Assembly: GCA_948616425.1 (NCBI GenBank) | Contig: CAPGBJ010000090.1 | Coordinates: 29,836 to 93,835, forward strand | DNA from: an uncultured Oscillospiraceae bacterium | GTDB lineage: Bacteria > Bacillota > Clostridia > Oscillospirales > Oscillospiraceae | DNA length: 64,000 nt | Reading direction: 5' to 3' | Shown here: positions 17,917 to 27,976 of the stretch, one piece after another | Position numbering within the stretch: the first letter of the stretch is position 1 | Layout of the letters: each line of letters opens with the position of its first letter | Made by a program: the position numbers and the translations under genes | Notes under the pieces: generated by a model | The model's input: only the letters and a program-made list of their open reading frames with translations | Databases searched by the model: none | Told to the model about the DNA's origin: nothing

Positions 17917-19890
17917 ATGAAAAGTATCCGCAAGAAAATTACAGTTTGTCTGATGGCAACAGTTCTGACCGCCCTGCTGGCAGTTGGAGCGTCCAGCATT
18001 ATGCTCAATTACAGAAGCACCATTGCAACGGTGGACCAGATGATGAGCCAGACCGCTGTGTTGGCGGCGGAACGGATTGAACAGGAGCTGACTGCCTATA
18101 AAAATGTGGCTATGGACACCGGCTGTATTCCCCAGCTGTCGAATGGGATCGTGTCCGTGGAGGAGAAGCGGGCCATCATTGACGAACGTGTGCAGATGCA
18201 CGGCTTTCAGCGGGGAAATGTAATCAATGCCAGCGGCTACAGCATCTTTGATGGAAAGGACTACTCTGACCGAGAATATGTGCAACAGGCGATGCAGGGG
18301 AATGTCTATGTCTCTGAACCGCTGGTCAGCAAGATCACGGGGGAACTGTCTATCATGGTGGCGGCCCCTCTCTATCTCAACGGGAACCAAGGCTCCAGAA
18401 TTGTGGGTGTAGTTTATTTTGTGCCGCCGGAAACCTTTTTGAATGATATTGTATCCTCCATTCGGGTCAGCCCAAATAGTCGGGCTTATATGATCAATAA
18501 AATGGGAGATACCATTGCCGACATTACCTTGGATACCATTACCACGCAGAACATTGAACAGGAGGCCCAGAGTGATACCTCTTTGAAAGAGCTGGCTGCC
18601 ATCCACGCAGACATGCGGCGGGGGGAGAACGGTTTTGGGAGCTTCCGCGCTGATGATGGGGCCCGATTTGCGGCCTATGCCCCGGTGGGCGCTACAGACG
18701 GCTGGAGTGTGGCGGTTACTGCGCTGAAAACGGATTATCTGGCTGATACATACTTTGGTATCATTATCAATGTGGTTGTGATTGTGGCTTCTATTTTGGC
18801 TTCTATTGTGGTAGCTGTGAAGCTCTCCAGCAATATCAGCGTCCCCATGCGGGCCTGTGCTGAACGGATGAAGCTGCTGGTGGCAGGGGATCTGCAATCG
18901 CCTGTTCCCCAGGTCAGCGGTCAAGACGAGACGGCGGTGCTGACCCGTTCTACGGTGGAACTGGTGTCGGGGTTGAACACAATTATCAATGATATCGGCT
19001 ATTTGCTGACCCAGATGGCCAATCAGAATTTCGACATACAGTCCGCCCACCGGGAGGCCTATGTGGGTGAATTTCAGGGGATTCTCCGCTCCATGCGCAC
19101 CCTTAAGGTGGAGCTGAGCAGCACCATGCGCCAGATCAATGCCTCAGCTGGTCAGGTCTCTTCCGCCAGCGGTCAGGTTTCCACCGGCGCACAGACACTG
19201 AGCCAAGGCTCTATGGAGCAGGCCAGCTCTGTGGAGGAGCTGGCGGCTACCATTACTGATATCTCCGCCAGCGCCAAAAAGACAGCGGCAGCCGCGGAGG
19301 AGGCGGGCCAGTTTGTCGGTAAGGCTGGGGCACAGCTGGGGATCAGTGTGGAGTATGTCAAGGACTTGAATACAGCGATGGAGAAGATATCTGCCTCTTC
19401 CCAGGAGATCTCCAAAATTATTGCGGCCATCGAAAATATTGCCTTCCAGACCAATATTCTGGCCTTAAACGCAGCGGTGGAGGCGGCCCGGGCAGGGGCG
19501 GCCGGCAAGGGGTTTGCGGTGGTTGCTGATGAGGTGCGCAACCTGGCAGCGAAGTCTGATGAGGCCGCCAAGGCTACAAAGGAACTGATTGAAGGATCTA
19601 TCACCGCTGTTTCTGAGGGCAGTCAGGCGGTGAATAAGGTGACCGAATCGCTGGAGCGGACCAGCGTCCTGGCTGGCAATGTGACTACCCAGATGGATAT
19701 TGTGGTGGAGGCTGTGGAGAAGCAGACCACTGCGATTGCGCAAGTCACCGAGGGAGTGGATCAAATTTCCGCAGTGGTGCAGACCAACAGCGCCACAGCG
19801 CAGGAGAGCGCCGCCGCCAGCGAGGAGCTGTCCGCTGAGGCGTCCAGCCTGAAGCAGCTGGTAAGCCGCTTCACCCTGGCCAGAGATTGA
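17917..19890 (+). CDS. Methyl-accepting chemotaxis protein
   Basis: A 657-residue chemoreceptor. TM1 is at about 7-29, then a double-Cache type sensor of about 250 residues, TM2 at about 280-303, HAMP, and a long cytoplasmic coiled coil with the signalling tip [19 protein letters not shown] at about 508-526 followed by [15 protein letters not shown]. Repeated [15 protein letters not shown] Ala/Ser-rich stretches are the methylation helices. The ATG at 17917 follows GAGGTG. The gene comes right after the kinase, with its own promoter; the sensor domain of the two proteins may respond to related ligands. It transmits to CheA/CheW, which lie outside the window. Confidence 0.92.
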   Translation: MKSIRKKITVCLMATVLTALLAVGASSIMLNYRSTIATVDQMMSQTAVLAAERIEQELTAYKNVAMDTGCIPQLSNGIVSVEEKRAIIDERVQMHGFQRGNVINASGYSIFDGKDYSDREYVQQAMQGNVYVSEPLVSKITGELSIMVAAPLYLNGNQGSRIVGVVYFVPPETFLNDIVSSIRVSPNSRAYMINKMGDTIADITLDTITTQNIEQEAQSDTSLKELAAIHADMRRGENGFGSFRADDGARFAAYAPVGATDGWSVAVTALKTDYLADTYFGIIINVVVIVASILASIVVAVKLSSNISVPMRACAERMKLLVAGDLQSPVPQVSGQDETAVLTRSTVELVSGLNTIINDIGYLLTQMANQNFDIQSAHREAYVGEFQGILRSMRTLKVELSSTMRQINASAGQVSSASGQVSTGAQTLSQGSMEQASSVEELAATITDISASAKKTAAAAEEAGQFVGKAGAQLGISVEYVKDLNTAMEKISASSQEISKIIAAIENIAFQTNILALNAAVEAARAGAAGKGFAVVADEVRNLAAKSDEAAKATKELIEGSITAVSEGSQAVNKVTESLERTSVLAGNVTTQMDIVVEAVEKQTTAIAQVTEGVDQISAVVQTNSATAQESAAASEELSAEASSLKQLVSRFTLARD

Positions 19891-19895
19891 GAAAA

Positions 19896-19926
19896 GGGCG
19901 GTAATTGTTAAATTACCGCCCTTTTT
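19896..19926 (+). terminator. Rho-independent terminator after the chemoreceptor gene
   Basis: GGGCGGTAATT (19896-19906) pairs with AATTACCGCCC (19911-19921) and is followed by five T residues. It begins six bases past the stop codon. The remaining bases to 20080 hold nothing I can recognise. Confidence 0.9.
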
Positions 19927-20080
19927 CTGAGATGGTCAAAAAGCCTTCTGTGAGTTTACCGACCGCGTCGTCGCGTGCTCCATATTCCTCGCTTGCGGCC
20001 GTAGCCGAAAGCTTATTCCTTCCCGGCTGGCCTTGCTTCGCTGGGTTTCGGACGGAGAGGAGCAGGAAGAAAAGACAGTA

Positions 20081-20108
20081 ACAGGGCCGCCCATGTGGGC
20101 GGCCCTGT
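20081..20108 (-). terminator. Terminator of the glycolytic operon
   Basis: ACAGGGCCGCCC and GGGCGGCCCTGT form a perfect 12-base-pair stem with an ATGT loop, just past the eno stop on the minus strand, followed by TACTGTCTTTT. Confidence 0.8.
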
Positions 20109-20124
20109 TGTGTGTTTGCAGTTT

Positions 20125-21453
<1,329 letters not shown>

Positions 21454-21489
21454 TCATTTAGAAGGCGGGGCCCCCGCCAGGGCAACAGG

Positions 21490-21541
21490 TTACTGCGCAA
21501 TCAAGGTCTCGCCGTCCATCTCGGCTGGCTTCTCCAGGCAT
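21490..21541 (-). pseudogene. Duplicated remnant of the gpmI 3' end
   Basis: This stretch matches the true 3' end of gpmI (21711-21763) at about 46 of 52 positions and, read on the minus strand, encodes LEKPAEMDGETLIAQ and a stop, against LEKPTEMDGETLIAK and a stop in the real gene. No upstream gpmI sequence accompanies it. It looks like a footprint left by a duplication, or by an element inserted near the gpmI stop. Confidence 0.8.
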
Positions 21542-21677
21542 CCCAAATGGGCAAGCCCATTTGGGGGCCCTTCGGGATTTGGATGCTCGGTCGGGCAAAG
21601 CCCGACCTGCGCAAATTCTCCGCCGCTGCACGGCTCCGAATTTACGGCGCATTCGCGCCGCCCCGCCCATGGCGGGG
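21542..21677. repeat. Array of four hairpins between gpmI and eno
   Basis: Perfect inverted repeats follow each other: CCCAAATGGGC/GCCCATTTGGG (21542-21565), GGTCGGGC/GCCCGACC (21589-21607), GGCGC/GCGCC (around 21647-21660) and CCCCGCC/GGCGGGG (21661-21677). The outer GCATCC and GGATGC around the first can pair as an alternative. No T-run follows, so these are not ordinary terminators; they may stabilise or process the mRNA, or be a mobile palindromic element. Confidence 0.7.
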
Positions 21678-21710
21678 TGATGGGCCAGGGAGACTGATCT
21701 GTCCCTTCAA

Positions 21711-23225
21711 TTACTTTGCAATCAAGGTCTCGCCGTCCATCTCAGTGGGCTTCTCTAGGCCCATCAGGTCCAGCATGGTGGGGGCGATATCGCACAGGCG
21801 GCCGTCCCGCAGCTTCACATTGGCCCCCACGATATAGAAGGGCACCAGATTGGTGGTGTGTGCGGTGAAGGGGGAACCGTCTGCATCAATCATCCGCTCG
21901 GCGTTGCCGTGGTCAGCGGTGATAAGAGAGATGCCGCCCATCTTAGAGGTGGCCTCCACCACTTTGCCTACACACTCGTCTACGGTGGACACCGCTTTAC
22001 AGGCGGCCTCATACACGCCGGTGTGGCCCACCATGTCGCAGTTGGCAAAGTTGAGGATAATTACATCATAGTTTCCGCTGAGGATGCGCTGAACAGCCTC
22101 CTCTGTGACCTCATAGGCGGACATCTCCGGTTGGAGGTCGTAGGTGGCCACCTTGGGGGAGTTGATGAGGCACCGATCCTCTCCAGGGAAGACCTGTTCT
22201 ACACCGCCATTGAAGAAGAAGGTCACATGGGCGTACTTCTCGGTCTCCGCGATGCGCAGTTGAGTCAACCCCAGCTTGGAAATATACTCTCCAAAGATGT
22301 TGGTCAGCTTCTGGCGGGGATAGGCCACAGAGACATTGGGCATGGTGGCGTCATACTCGGTGGTGCATACGAAATCCACAGGGATGAATCCGGTTTTGCG
22401 TTCCACGTCAGTGAAGTCCTCGTCCACCAGGGTGCGGGTGATCTCCCGGGCCCGGTCGGGACGGAAATTGAAGAAAATCACCGAGTCGTTATCCCGGATC
22501 TGGGCGTCCTTGACGCAGACCACAGGGACCATAAACTCGTCTGTTACCCCTGCGTCGTAGGAGGCCTGGACAGCGTCGGCCGCGTCGGCCGCAAAGGGGG
22601 CCTGGCCGCAGACCATGGCGTCGTAGGCTTTCTGGAGGCGGTCCCATCTCTTGTCCCGGTCCATGGCGTAGTACCGGCCCATGACGGTGGCGATTTGTCC
22701 AATCCCAAGCTGCTGAATCTTGGCCTGGAGCTGCTCCACGTAGCCCTTGCCCGAGGAGGGGGGCACGTCCCGGCCGTCCAGGAAGCAGTGGATATAGACC
22801 TTTTTCAGGCCCTGGTCCTGGGCCATTTTCAAAAGAGCATACAGGTGGGTAATGTGGCTGTGGACGCCGCCGTCAGACAGCAGTCCCATCAGGTGTAGAG
22901 CGGAATCCCATTCCCGACAGTTCTCCATGGCCTCCAGGTAGGCGGAGTTTTCGAAAAAGATCCCAGTCTCGATGTCCCGACTGATGTGAGGCAGGTCCTG
23001 AAAGACCACCCGGCCCGCGCCGATGTTGGTGTGGCCCACCTCGCTGTTGCCCATTTGACCGTCAGGCAGGCCCACATCCAGTCCGGATGCGGACAGTCTG
23101 CTGCCCGGGCACTGAGAGAAGATCCTGTCCAAATTGGGGGTAGGGGCGTTAATCACCGCGTTGCCCGGGGTGGAGCCCTCCATACCAAACCCGTCCATGA
23201 TAATCAAAGTAGTAGGTGTTTTCAT
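21711..23225 (-). CDS. gpmI: 2,3-bisphosphoglycerate-independent phosphoglycerate mutase
   Basis: A 504-residue Mn-dependent mutase of the alkaline phosphatase superfamily, interconverting 3- and 2-phosphoglycerate. The first metal ligand is in LIIMDGFG (residue 11) and the phosphorylated serine is Ser61 in GNSEVGHTN. HCFLDGRDVPP and the C-terminal SLITADHGNAERM carry further substrate and metal ligands. The start is the ATG at 23225 behind AAAGG; the longer frame upstream has no support. It is fourth in the glycolytic operon. Its last about 50 bases are repeated 221 bases downstream. Confidence 0.97.
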   Translation of the reverse strand: MKTPTTLIIMDGFGMEGSTPGNAVINAPTPNLDRIFSQCPGSRLSASGLDVGLPDGQMGNSEVGHTNIGAGRVVFQDLPHISRDIETGIFFENSAYLEAMENCREWDSALHLMGLLSDGGVHSHITHLYALLKMAQDQGLKKVYIHCFLDGRDVPPSSGKGYVEQLQAKIQQLGIGQIATVMGRYYAMDRDKRWDRLQKAYDAMVCGQAPFAADAADAVQASYDAGVTDEFMVPVVCVKDAQIRDNDSVIFFNFRPDRAREITRTLVDEDFTDVERKTGFIPVDFVCTTEYDATMPNVSVAYPRQKLTNIFGEYISKLGLTQLRIAETEKYAHVTFFFNGGVEQVFPGEDRCLINSPKVATYDLQPEMSAYEVTEEAVQRILSGNYDVIILNFANCDMVGHTGVYEAACKAVSTVDECVGKVVEATSKMGGISLITADHGNAERMIDADGSPFTAHTTNLVPFYIVGANVKLRDGRLCDIAPTMLDLMGLEKPTEMDGETLIAK

Positions 23226-23450
23226 AAAACAAACCTTTCCCTTATAATGGATATATACGCGCTCAATAGGGGCGGTGGGTAGAGACCATTCATGAAGCGT
23301 CCAAATACGCTGCATATCTTTGCCCAGCGGACGTATCGTGATGCGTCCCTACAATGCGATCCAAAGACGGAGCGCACCTCTGTAGGGGCGGCCAAAGGCC
23401 GCCCGCAGGCACATGATATGCGCCCCTATAGAGGAAACATATCCGGAAAA
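23226..23450. other. gpmI-tpiA gap with a GTAGGGGCGGCC-type hairpin
   Basis: The gap has no gene. It contains GGGCGGCC-AAA-GGCCGCCC (23386-23404) within TGTAGGGGCGG...CCGCCCGCAGG, plus a nearby CCCTACA that can pair with TGTAGGGG. Related GTAGGG-type hairpins occur elsewhere in the window (44334-44457, around 56640), suggesting a dispersed palindromic repeat. Confidence 0.55.
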
Positions 23451-24224
23451 TTACTCCTGATTTGCAGCCTCGATAATCTTGACAAAGTCAGCGGGTTTGA
23501 GGGAGGCCCCGCCGATCAGGCCGCCGTCTACGTCGGGCTGAGCCAACAGCTCCTGGGCGTTCTTGGCGTTCATGGAGCCGCCGTACTGGATGGTGACAGA
23601 GCGGGCCACATGGGCGCCGTACTGCTTGCGGATGACGGTACGGATGGCCTGGCAGACCTCGCCGGCCTGTTCGGCGGTGGCAGTCTTACCGGTACCAATG
23701 GCCCACAGGGGCTCATAGGCGATCACAATGTGGCGCACCTTCTCGGGGGCCACATTGGCCAGAGCGCACTTCACCTGGTAGGCGATGAGCTCCATGGTGA
23801 CGCCCAGCTCACGCTGCTCCAGACTTTCGCCCACGCAGATGATGGGGATCAGGCTGGCCTCAATGGCGGCGTGGACCTTCTTGTTTACCGTGAAGTCGGT
23901 CTCATTGTAGTACTGGCGGCGCTCGGAATGGCCGATGATCACATACTTGGCTCCCGCTTCCTTGATCATCTCAGCAGTGATCTCACCGGTGTAGGCGCCG
24001 TGGTCCTCATAGTGGCAGGTCTCAGCGCCGATGGCGATGTGACAGTCCTTAAACAGACGAACGGCGGACTGGATGTTGGTAGCAGGGACACACAGCACCA
24101 CGCTACACCACTTGCCCTTGGGCATGATGGGCTTGATCTCTTCTGCGAAGGCCTTGGTCTGGGACAGGGTGTTGTTCATCTTCCAGTTGCCGGCAATGAT
24201 GGTCTTGCGGTAGCGGCGATTCAT
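23451..24224 (-). CDS. tpiA: Triosephosphate isomerase
   Basis: A 257-residue TIM-barrel enzyme interconverting dihydroxyacetone phosphate and glyceraldehyde 3-phosphate. The catalytic residues are visible: Asn13 and Lys15 in GNWKMN, the His in IIGHSERR, and the catalytic Glu in AYEPLWAIGTG. The phosphate-binding YGGSMN and GGLIGGASL loops are present. Length is typical. The ATG lies behind GGAGAGA. It sits between pgk and gpmI in the operon. Confidence 0.97.
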   Translation of the reverse strand: MNRRYRKTIIAGNWKMNNTLSQTKAFAEEIKPIMPKGKWCSVVLCVPATNIQSAVRLFKDCHIAIGAETCHYEDHGAYTGEITAEMIKEAGAKYVIIGHSERRQYYNETDFTVNKKVHAAIEASLIPIICVGESLEQRELGVTMELIAYQVKCALANVAPEKVRHIVIAYEPLWAIGTGKTATAEQAGEVCQAIRTVIRKQYGAHVARSVTIQYGGSMNAKNAQELLAQPDVDGGLIGGASLKPADFVKIIEAANQE

Positions 24225-24280
24225 AATAAATCTCTCCTATCGTATATTTTCTGGAATTTCTACTGTAGGGACACGACTTG

Positions 24281-25552
24281 TCAGGCGTCCAGCAGGCAGG
24301 CCACACCGGGCAGCTCCTTGCCCTCCATGAATTCCAGGGAGGCGCCTCCTCCAGTGGAGATGTGGGTCATCTTGTCGGCGTAGCCCAGCTGCTGCACAGC
24401 GGCTGCGGAGTCCCCGCCGCCGATGATGGTGATAGCACTGGTCTTAGACAGCGCCTCGGCCACGGCTTTGGTGCCGGCGGCAAATTTCTCAAACTCAAAC
24501 ACGCCCATGGGGCCGTTCCAGATGACGGTGCCCGCGTCGGCCACAGCTTCACAGTAGAGCTTAACCGTCTCGGGCCCGATATCCAGGCCCTGCCAGCCCT
24601 CAGGGATCTCCCCAGCGTTGACCACCTTGCTGTTGGCATCGGGGGCGAAGGCATCGGCAATGACGGTGTCCACAGGGAGCAGCAGCTTGACGCCCTTGTC
24701 CTTGGCCTTCTGAATCATCTCCAGAGAGTAGTCCTTCCAGTCCTCCTCAAGCAGGGAGTCGCCCACGGTGCCGCCCTGGGCGGCGGAGAAGGTGTAGGCC
24801 ATGCCGCCGCCGATGATGATGGTGTCAGCAATCTCCAGCAGGTTGTTGATGACGCCGATCTTGGAGGACACCTTGGACCCGCCCAGGATGGCCACCAGGG
24901 GCCGCTTGGGATTGGCCAGGGCGCCGCCGATGAAGTCCAGCTCCTTCTGGATGAGGAAGCCGGATACAGCGGGCAGGTAGTCGGCCACGCCGGCGGTGGA
25001 GGCGTGGGCGCGGTGGACAGCGCCAAAGGCGTCGGATACATATACCTCAGCCATGTCGGCCATGGCCTTGGCCAGGGCGGGATCATTCTTGGTCTCGCCC
25101 TTTTCAAAACGGGTGTTTTCCAGCAGCAGGACCTGACCGGGCTGGAGATTGGCAGCCTTGGCCTGAGCGTCGGGGCCCACCACGTCGGCGGCCATTATGA
25201 TATCCTTGCCCAGCAGTTCGCCCAGGCGAGCAGCTACCGGCTTCAGGGAGAGCTCAGCCAGAGATTTCTTCCACTTCTCCTGGGTGATGGAAGCGGGGTC
25301 CTTGCCTTTCTCAGTCTGCTTCTTCACATAGGACTCAAAGGTGGCCACCGGCTTGCCCATGTGAGAACAGGCGATCACCGCCGCGCCCTGGTCCAGCAGG
25401 TACTGGATGGTGGGGAGTGCGGCCCGGATGCGCTTGTCATCAGTGATAACGCCGCTGCCGTCTTTGGCCATAGGCACATTAAAGTCGCAGCGAAGGAGAA
25501 CCTTTTTGCCGTTGACATCTACATCCTTGACTGTCTTCTTGCTGTAGTTCAT
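24281..25552 (-). CDS. pgk: Phosphoglycerate kinase
   Basis: A 423-residue kinase that transfers phosphate from 1,3-bisphosphoglycerate to ADP. It has the N-terminal [12 protein letters not shown] substrate block, [51 protein letters not shown] and the C-terminal [13 protein letters not shown]. It is some 25 residues longer than most bacterial enzymes, through short insertions such as [20 protein letters not shown] near residue 80. A gapA gene is not in this operon, unlike in many Firmicutes. Start ATG behind a GGAG-type site. Confidence 0.97.
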   Translation of the reverse strand: MNYSKKTVKDVDVNGKKVLLRCDFNVPMAKDGSGVITDDKRIRAALPTIQYLLDQGAAVIACSHMGKPVATFESYVKKQTEKGKDPASITQEKWKKSLAELSLKPVAARLGELLGKDIIMAADVVGPDAQAKAANLQPGQVLLLENTRFEKGETKNDPALAKAMADMAEVYVSDAFGAVHRAHASTAGVADYLPAVSGFLIQKELDFIGGALANPKRPLVAILGGSKVSSKIGVINNLLEIADTIIIGGGMAYTFSAAQGGTVGDSLLEEDWKDYSLEMIQKAKDKGVKLLLPVDTVIADAFAPDANSKVVNAGEIPEGWQGLDIGPETVKLYCEAVADAGTVIWNGPMGVFEFEKFAAGTKAVAEALSKTSAITIIGGGDSAAAVQQLGYADKMTHISTGGGASLEFMEGKELPGVACLLDA

Positions 25553-25597
25553 TTTCTTGACTCCTTTCTTTTGATAAAAGGTGACAAAATACAGGGG

Positions 25598-26086
25598 TTA
25601 AGATTCTACGGCCATCTCCCCGGCTCCAGAAAGCTCTGGAAAGCCCTGCTGACGCAGGGCTTCATAGGTGAGGATAGCCACTGAGTTGGCCAGGTTCAGA
25701 CTTCGGGCGTCGGGCCGCATGGGAATGCGGACACACCGGTTGTACCAGCGTTCCCTCAAATCCTTGGGCAGACCGGCGGTCTCCTTGCCGAACATGAGCC
25801 AGCAGCCCTCCTGGAATTGAGCCTGGGTGTAGTCCCGGGGGGCCTTGGTGGTAGCCAGCCACAGGTCTGGCCTGGGGTTGACTGCAAAGAAGTGGTCCAA
25901 GCTGCTGTAGATGTGCAGATCCACCATATGCCAGTAGTCCAGCCCTGCCCGGCGTACGGCCTTCTCACTGATCTCAAAGCCCAGGGGCTCCACTAAGTGA
26001 AGACTGCTTCGGGTCGCGGCGCAGGTGCGGGCAATATTGCCGGTATTCTGGGGAATCTCCGGCTCGACTAATACGATGTTCAGCAC
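25598..26086 (-). CDS. trmL: tRNA (cytidine(34)-2'-O)-methyltransferase
   Basis: A 162-residue SPOUT methyltransferase of the TrmL/CspR type, which 2'-O-methylates the wobble base of certain leucine tRNAs. Family motifs are LVEPEIPQNTGNIARTCAA at the N-terminus, LMFGKETAGLP in the middle and the knot-forming RSLNLANSVAILTYEALRQQGF at the end. Its length is that of the minimal trefoil-knot domain. It is the first gene behind the promoter of the glycolytic operon, so a tRNA modification enzyme is co-expressed with glycolysis. Confidence 0.92.
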   Translation of the reverse strand: MLNIVLVEPEIPQNTGNIARTCAATRSSLHLVEPLGFEISEKAVRRAGLDYWHMVDLHIYSSLDHFFAVNPRPDLWLATTKAPRDYTQAQFQEGCWLMFGKETAGLPKDLRERWYNRCVRIPMRPDARSLNLANSVAILTYEALRQQGFPELSGAGEMAVES

Positions 26087-26115
26087 TTGGGCCCCTCCTT
26101 GTTCTTGCGGGTCTT

Positions 26116-26144
26116 ATTGTAGTCCAATCCGGAAAAAATTTCAA
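26116..26144 (-). promoter_or_regulatory. Promoter of the trmL-pgk-tpiA-gpmI-eno operon
   Basis: On the minus strand TTGAAA (26144-26139) and TACAAT (26121-26116) are 17 bases apart, about 30 bases before the trmL ATG. It is the only clear promoter for the five genes. Confidence 0.7.
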
Positions 26145-26406
26145 CTGTAAAATGGTCGAAATATTGCAGAAACTTTACGAAAATCTTGAAATATCTACGA
26201 TTCACTCTGTTTTTTGGACGTTATTTAGATTTAGGACCTTTTTCTTCCCGTTTTTTAGGCAATGTGCCGAAGCAAATTGACTGAATTCGGTGGAAAAATT
26301 GCGTCCCATGCCGCTGTTTTCCCGTAAAACTCCTGTGGAATAGAAAAATTAAACAAAAAATATCCCGTTGTTTGGAAAATAGCTACCCATTCCCCTTCAA
26401 GCGTGC

Positions 26407-26412
26407 TATAAT
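26407..26412 (+). promoter_or_regulatory. Extended -10 promoter upstream of cinA
   Basis: TATAAT preceded by TGC (an extended -10 element) in an AT-rich stretch. The -35 region is poor. Transcription would start near 26419, about 220 bases before the cinA ATG, and would include the structured region at 26443-26567. The AT-rich bases 26145-26400 hold no gene I can see. Confidence 0.45.
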
Positions 26413-26442
26413 ATATTCATATATTGCCTATTCGCTGATAAG

Positions 26443-26567
26443 CGGCACAGTATTTCAAACGGGGACTGGATATCGGCCTGTGGTCTGGGGGAAGGCAGCC
26501 TGCCCGATTCCGCAGTTTTTCCAGTCCCTGCTCCCCTGGCTGGTGGGTACTGCAAGTGTTTTTGCCG
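26443..26567 (+). ncRNA. Structured leader or small RNA upstream of cinA (6S-like shape)
   Basis: CGGCA-CAGTA (26443-26452) can pair with TACTG and TGCCG (26548-26567, with a ten-base bulge); a large internal bubble follows; then GGGACTGGA (26462-26470) pairs with TCCAGTCCC (26520-26528), enclosing ATCGG/CCGAT. A long rod with a central bubble is the shape of 6S RNA, but I cannot confirm the family from sequence. It could instead be a leader acting on cinA. Confidence 0.35.
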
Positions 26568-26636
26568 GAACAGCTGAGCCGTCTCTTGTCAATCGATGGC
26601 ATGGATATCACTACAACAGTTCGGAGGTTCTTTGTC

Positions 26637-27896
26637 ATGTCTCATTCCGTGGAAATTCTGTCTGTGGGTACAGAGCTTCTGTTGGGCAACATCGCCAATA
26701 CTGATGCTCAGATGTTGTCTCAAGGGCTGAGTGAGCTGGGGCTCAATGTCTTTTGGCACACTGTGGTGGGCGACAATCCACAGCGGGCCCGGGAGGCGGT
26801 GGCCCTGGCTAAAAAGCGGGCGGATATCATCATTACAACTGGAGGACTGGGGCCAACCTGCGATGATCTGACCAAGAATGTGCTGGCCGAGGCCTTTGGC
26901 AGACGGCTCGTTTTTGACGAGGGCTCCGCCCAGCGTATCCGCGCCTACTTCCAGCGCACCGGCCGGCCCATGACAGACAACAACCTTCAGCAGGCGATGT
27001 TGCCCGAGAAATGTGAGATTCTGGAGAACGACTGGGGCACAGCTCCCGGATGTGCCTTTGAGGCGGAGGGGGTCCATGTCATTATGCTCCCGGGTCCTCC
27101 AAGCGAGTGCCAACCCATGTTTCAGTATCGGGCTAAGCCATATCTCCTCTCCCTGTCAGAAGGCGTGATTGCCTCGCATACCGTCAAGCTGTTTGGGATC
27201 GGGGAGTCCACCATGGAGGCCCAACTTCGGGAGCAGATGAACGCCATGTCTAACCCCACCCTGGCCCCCTATGCCAAGGAGGGGGAGTGCGAGCTGCGGG
27301 TTACGGCCAAGGCGGCCACCGATGAGGAGGCACAGGCGCTTCTCCAGCCCACCGTCAAACAGGTGCGGGAGCTCTTTAGAGACAAGGTCTACGGGGTGGA
27401 CGTGCCGTCTTTGGAGTATGTGGTGCTGAAAGGGATGGGGGAGAAGGGACTCACTCTGGGGACTGCGGAGAGCTGTACCGGCGGTCTGATCGCCAAACGG
27501 CTTACCGATGTGCCTGGGGCCTCCCAGGTGTTCAAAGGCGGTATTGTGTCCTATACCGATGGGATAAAAGAATCCGTTCTGCGGGTTCCAGAGCATCTGC
27601 TGACCCAATTTGGTGCGGTATCCAAAGAGGTTGCCGCAGCTATGGCGCAGGGGGCGCGGCAGGTATTGCGCTGTGATATTGCCTTGTCCTCCACCGGCGT
27701 GGCCGGTCCGGACCGGGATGACTGGGACAACGAGGTGGGCACCATGTTTGTGGCGATTGCCACCCAGGAGGGGACCCATGTCCGTGCGCTTCACCTGGGG
27801 AACCGTCCGATGCGGGAGCGCCTGCGTACCCAAACTGCCAGCCATGCTTTGGACCTGGCCCGGCGATATCTGGCCGGGTTGGACTATGGAGATTGA
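26637..27896 (+). CDS. cinA: CinA-family competence/damage-inducible protein
   Basis: A 419-residue two-domain protein. The N-terminal half is a MoaB/MogA-like domain (VEILSVGTELLLGNIANTDAQ, TTGGLGPTCDDLTK, LPGPPSE). The C-terminal half is a PncC-type nicotinamide mononucleotide deamidase domain (LGTAESCTGGLIAKRLTDVPGAS, GGIVSYTDGIKE, STGVAGPDRDD). Proteins of this kind recycle pyridine nucleotides, and in competent Firmicutes CinA binds RecA. The ATG at 26637 is nine bases from GGAGG. The next gene follows after 80 bases and may be co-transcribed. Confidence 0.93.
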   Translation: MSHSVEILSVGTELLLGNIANTDAQMLSQGLSELGLNVFWHTVVGDNPQRAREAVALAKKRADIIITTGGLGPTCDDLTKNVLAEAFGRRLVFDEGSAQRIRAYFQRTGRPMTDNNLQQAMLPEKCEILENDWGTAPGCAFEAEGVHVIMLPGPPSECQPMFQYRAKPYLLSLSEGVIASHTVKLFGIGESTMEAQLREQMNAMSNPTLAPYAKEGECELRVTAKAATDEEAQALLQPTVKQVRELFRDKVYGVDVPSLEYVVLKGMGEKGLTLGTAESCTGGLIAKRLTDVPGASQVFKGGIVSYTDGIKESVLRVPEHLLTQFGAVSKEVAAAMAQGARQVLRCDIALSSTGVAGPDRDDWDNEVGTMFVAIATQEGTHVRALHLGNRPMRERLRTQTASHALDLARRYLAGLDYGD

Positions 27897-27976
27897 GATA
27901 TTGCGCAAGGTCTGGGGGGGCCTATGGCTACTTTGGTACCTACATATGAAACAACGCCTATTAGGAGGTAGATAGT

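Noticed and set aside
26461..26530. SRP RNA (small bacterial type)
   Set aside because: The GGTCTGGGGGAAGGCAGCC stretch only loosely resembles the SRP apical loop; the GGAAGGAAGCAGC-type core is missing.
26372..26704. 110-codon plus-strand frame upstream of cinA
   Set aside because: It overlaps the promoter, the structured region and the cinA start in another frame, with no binding site.
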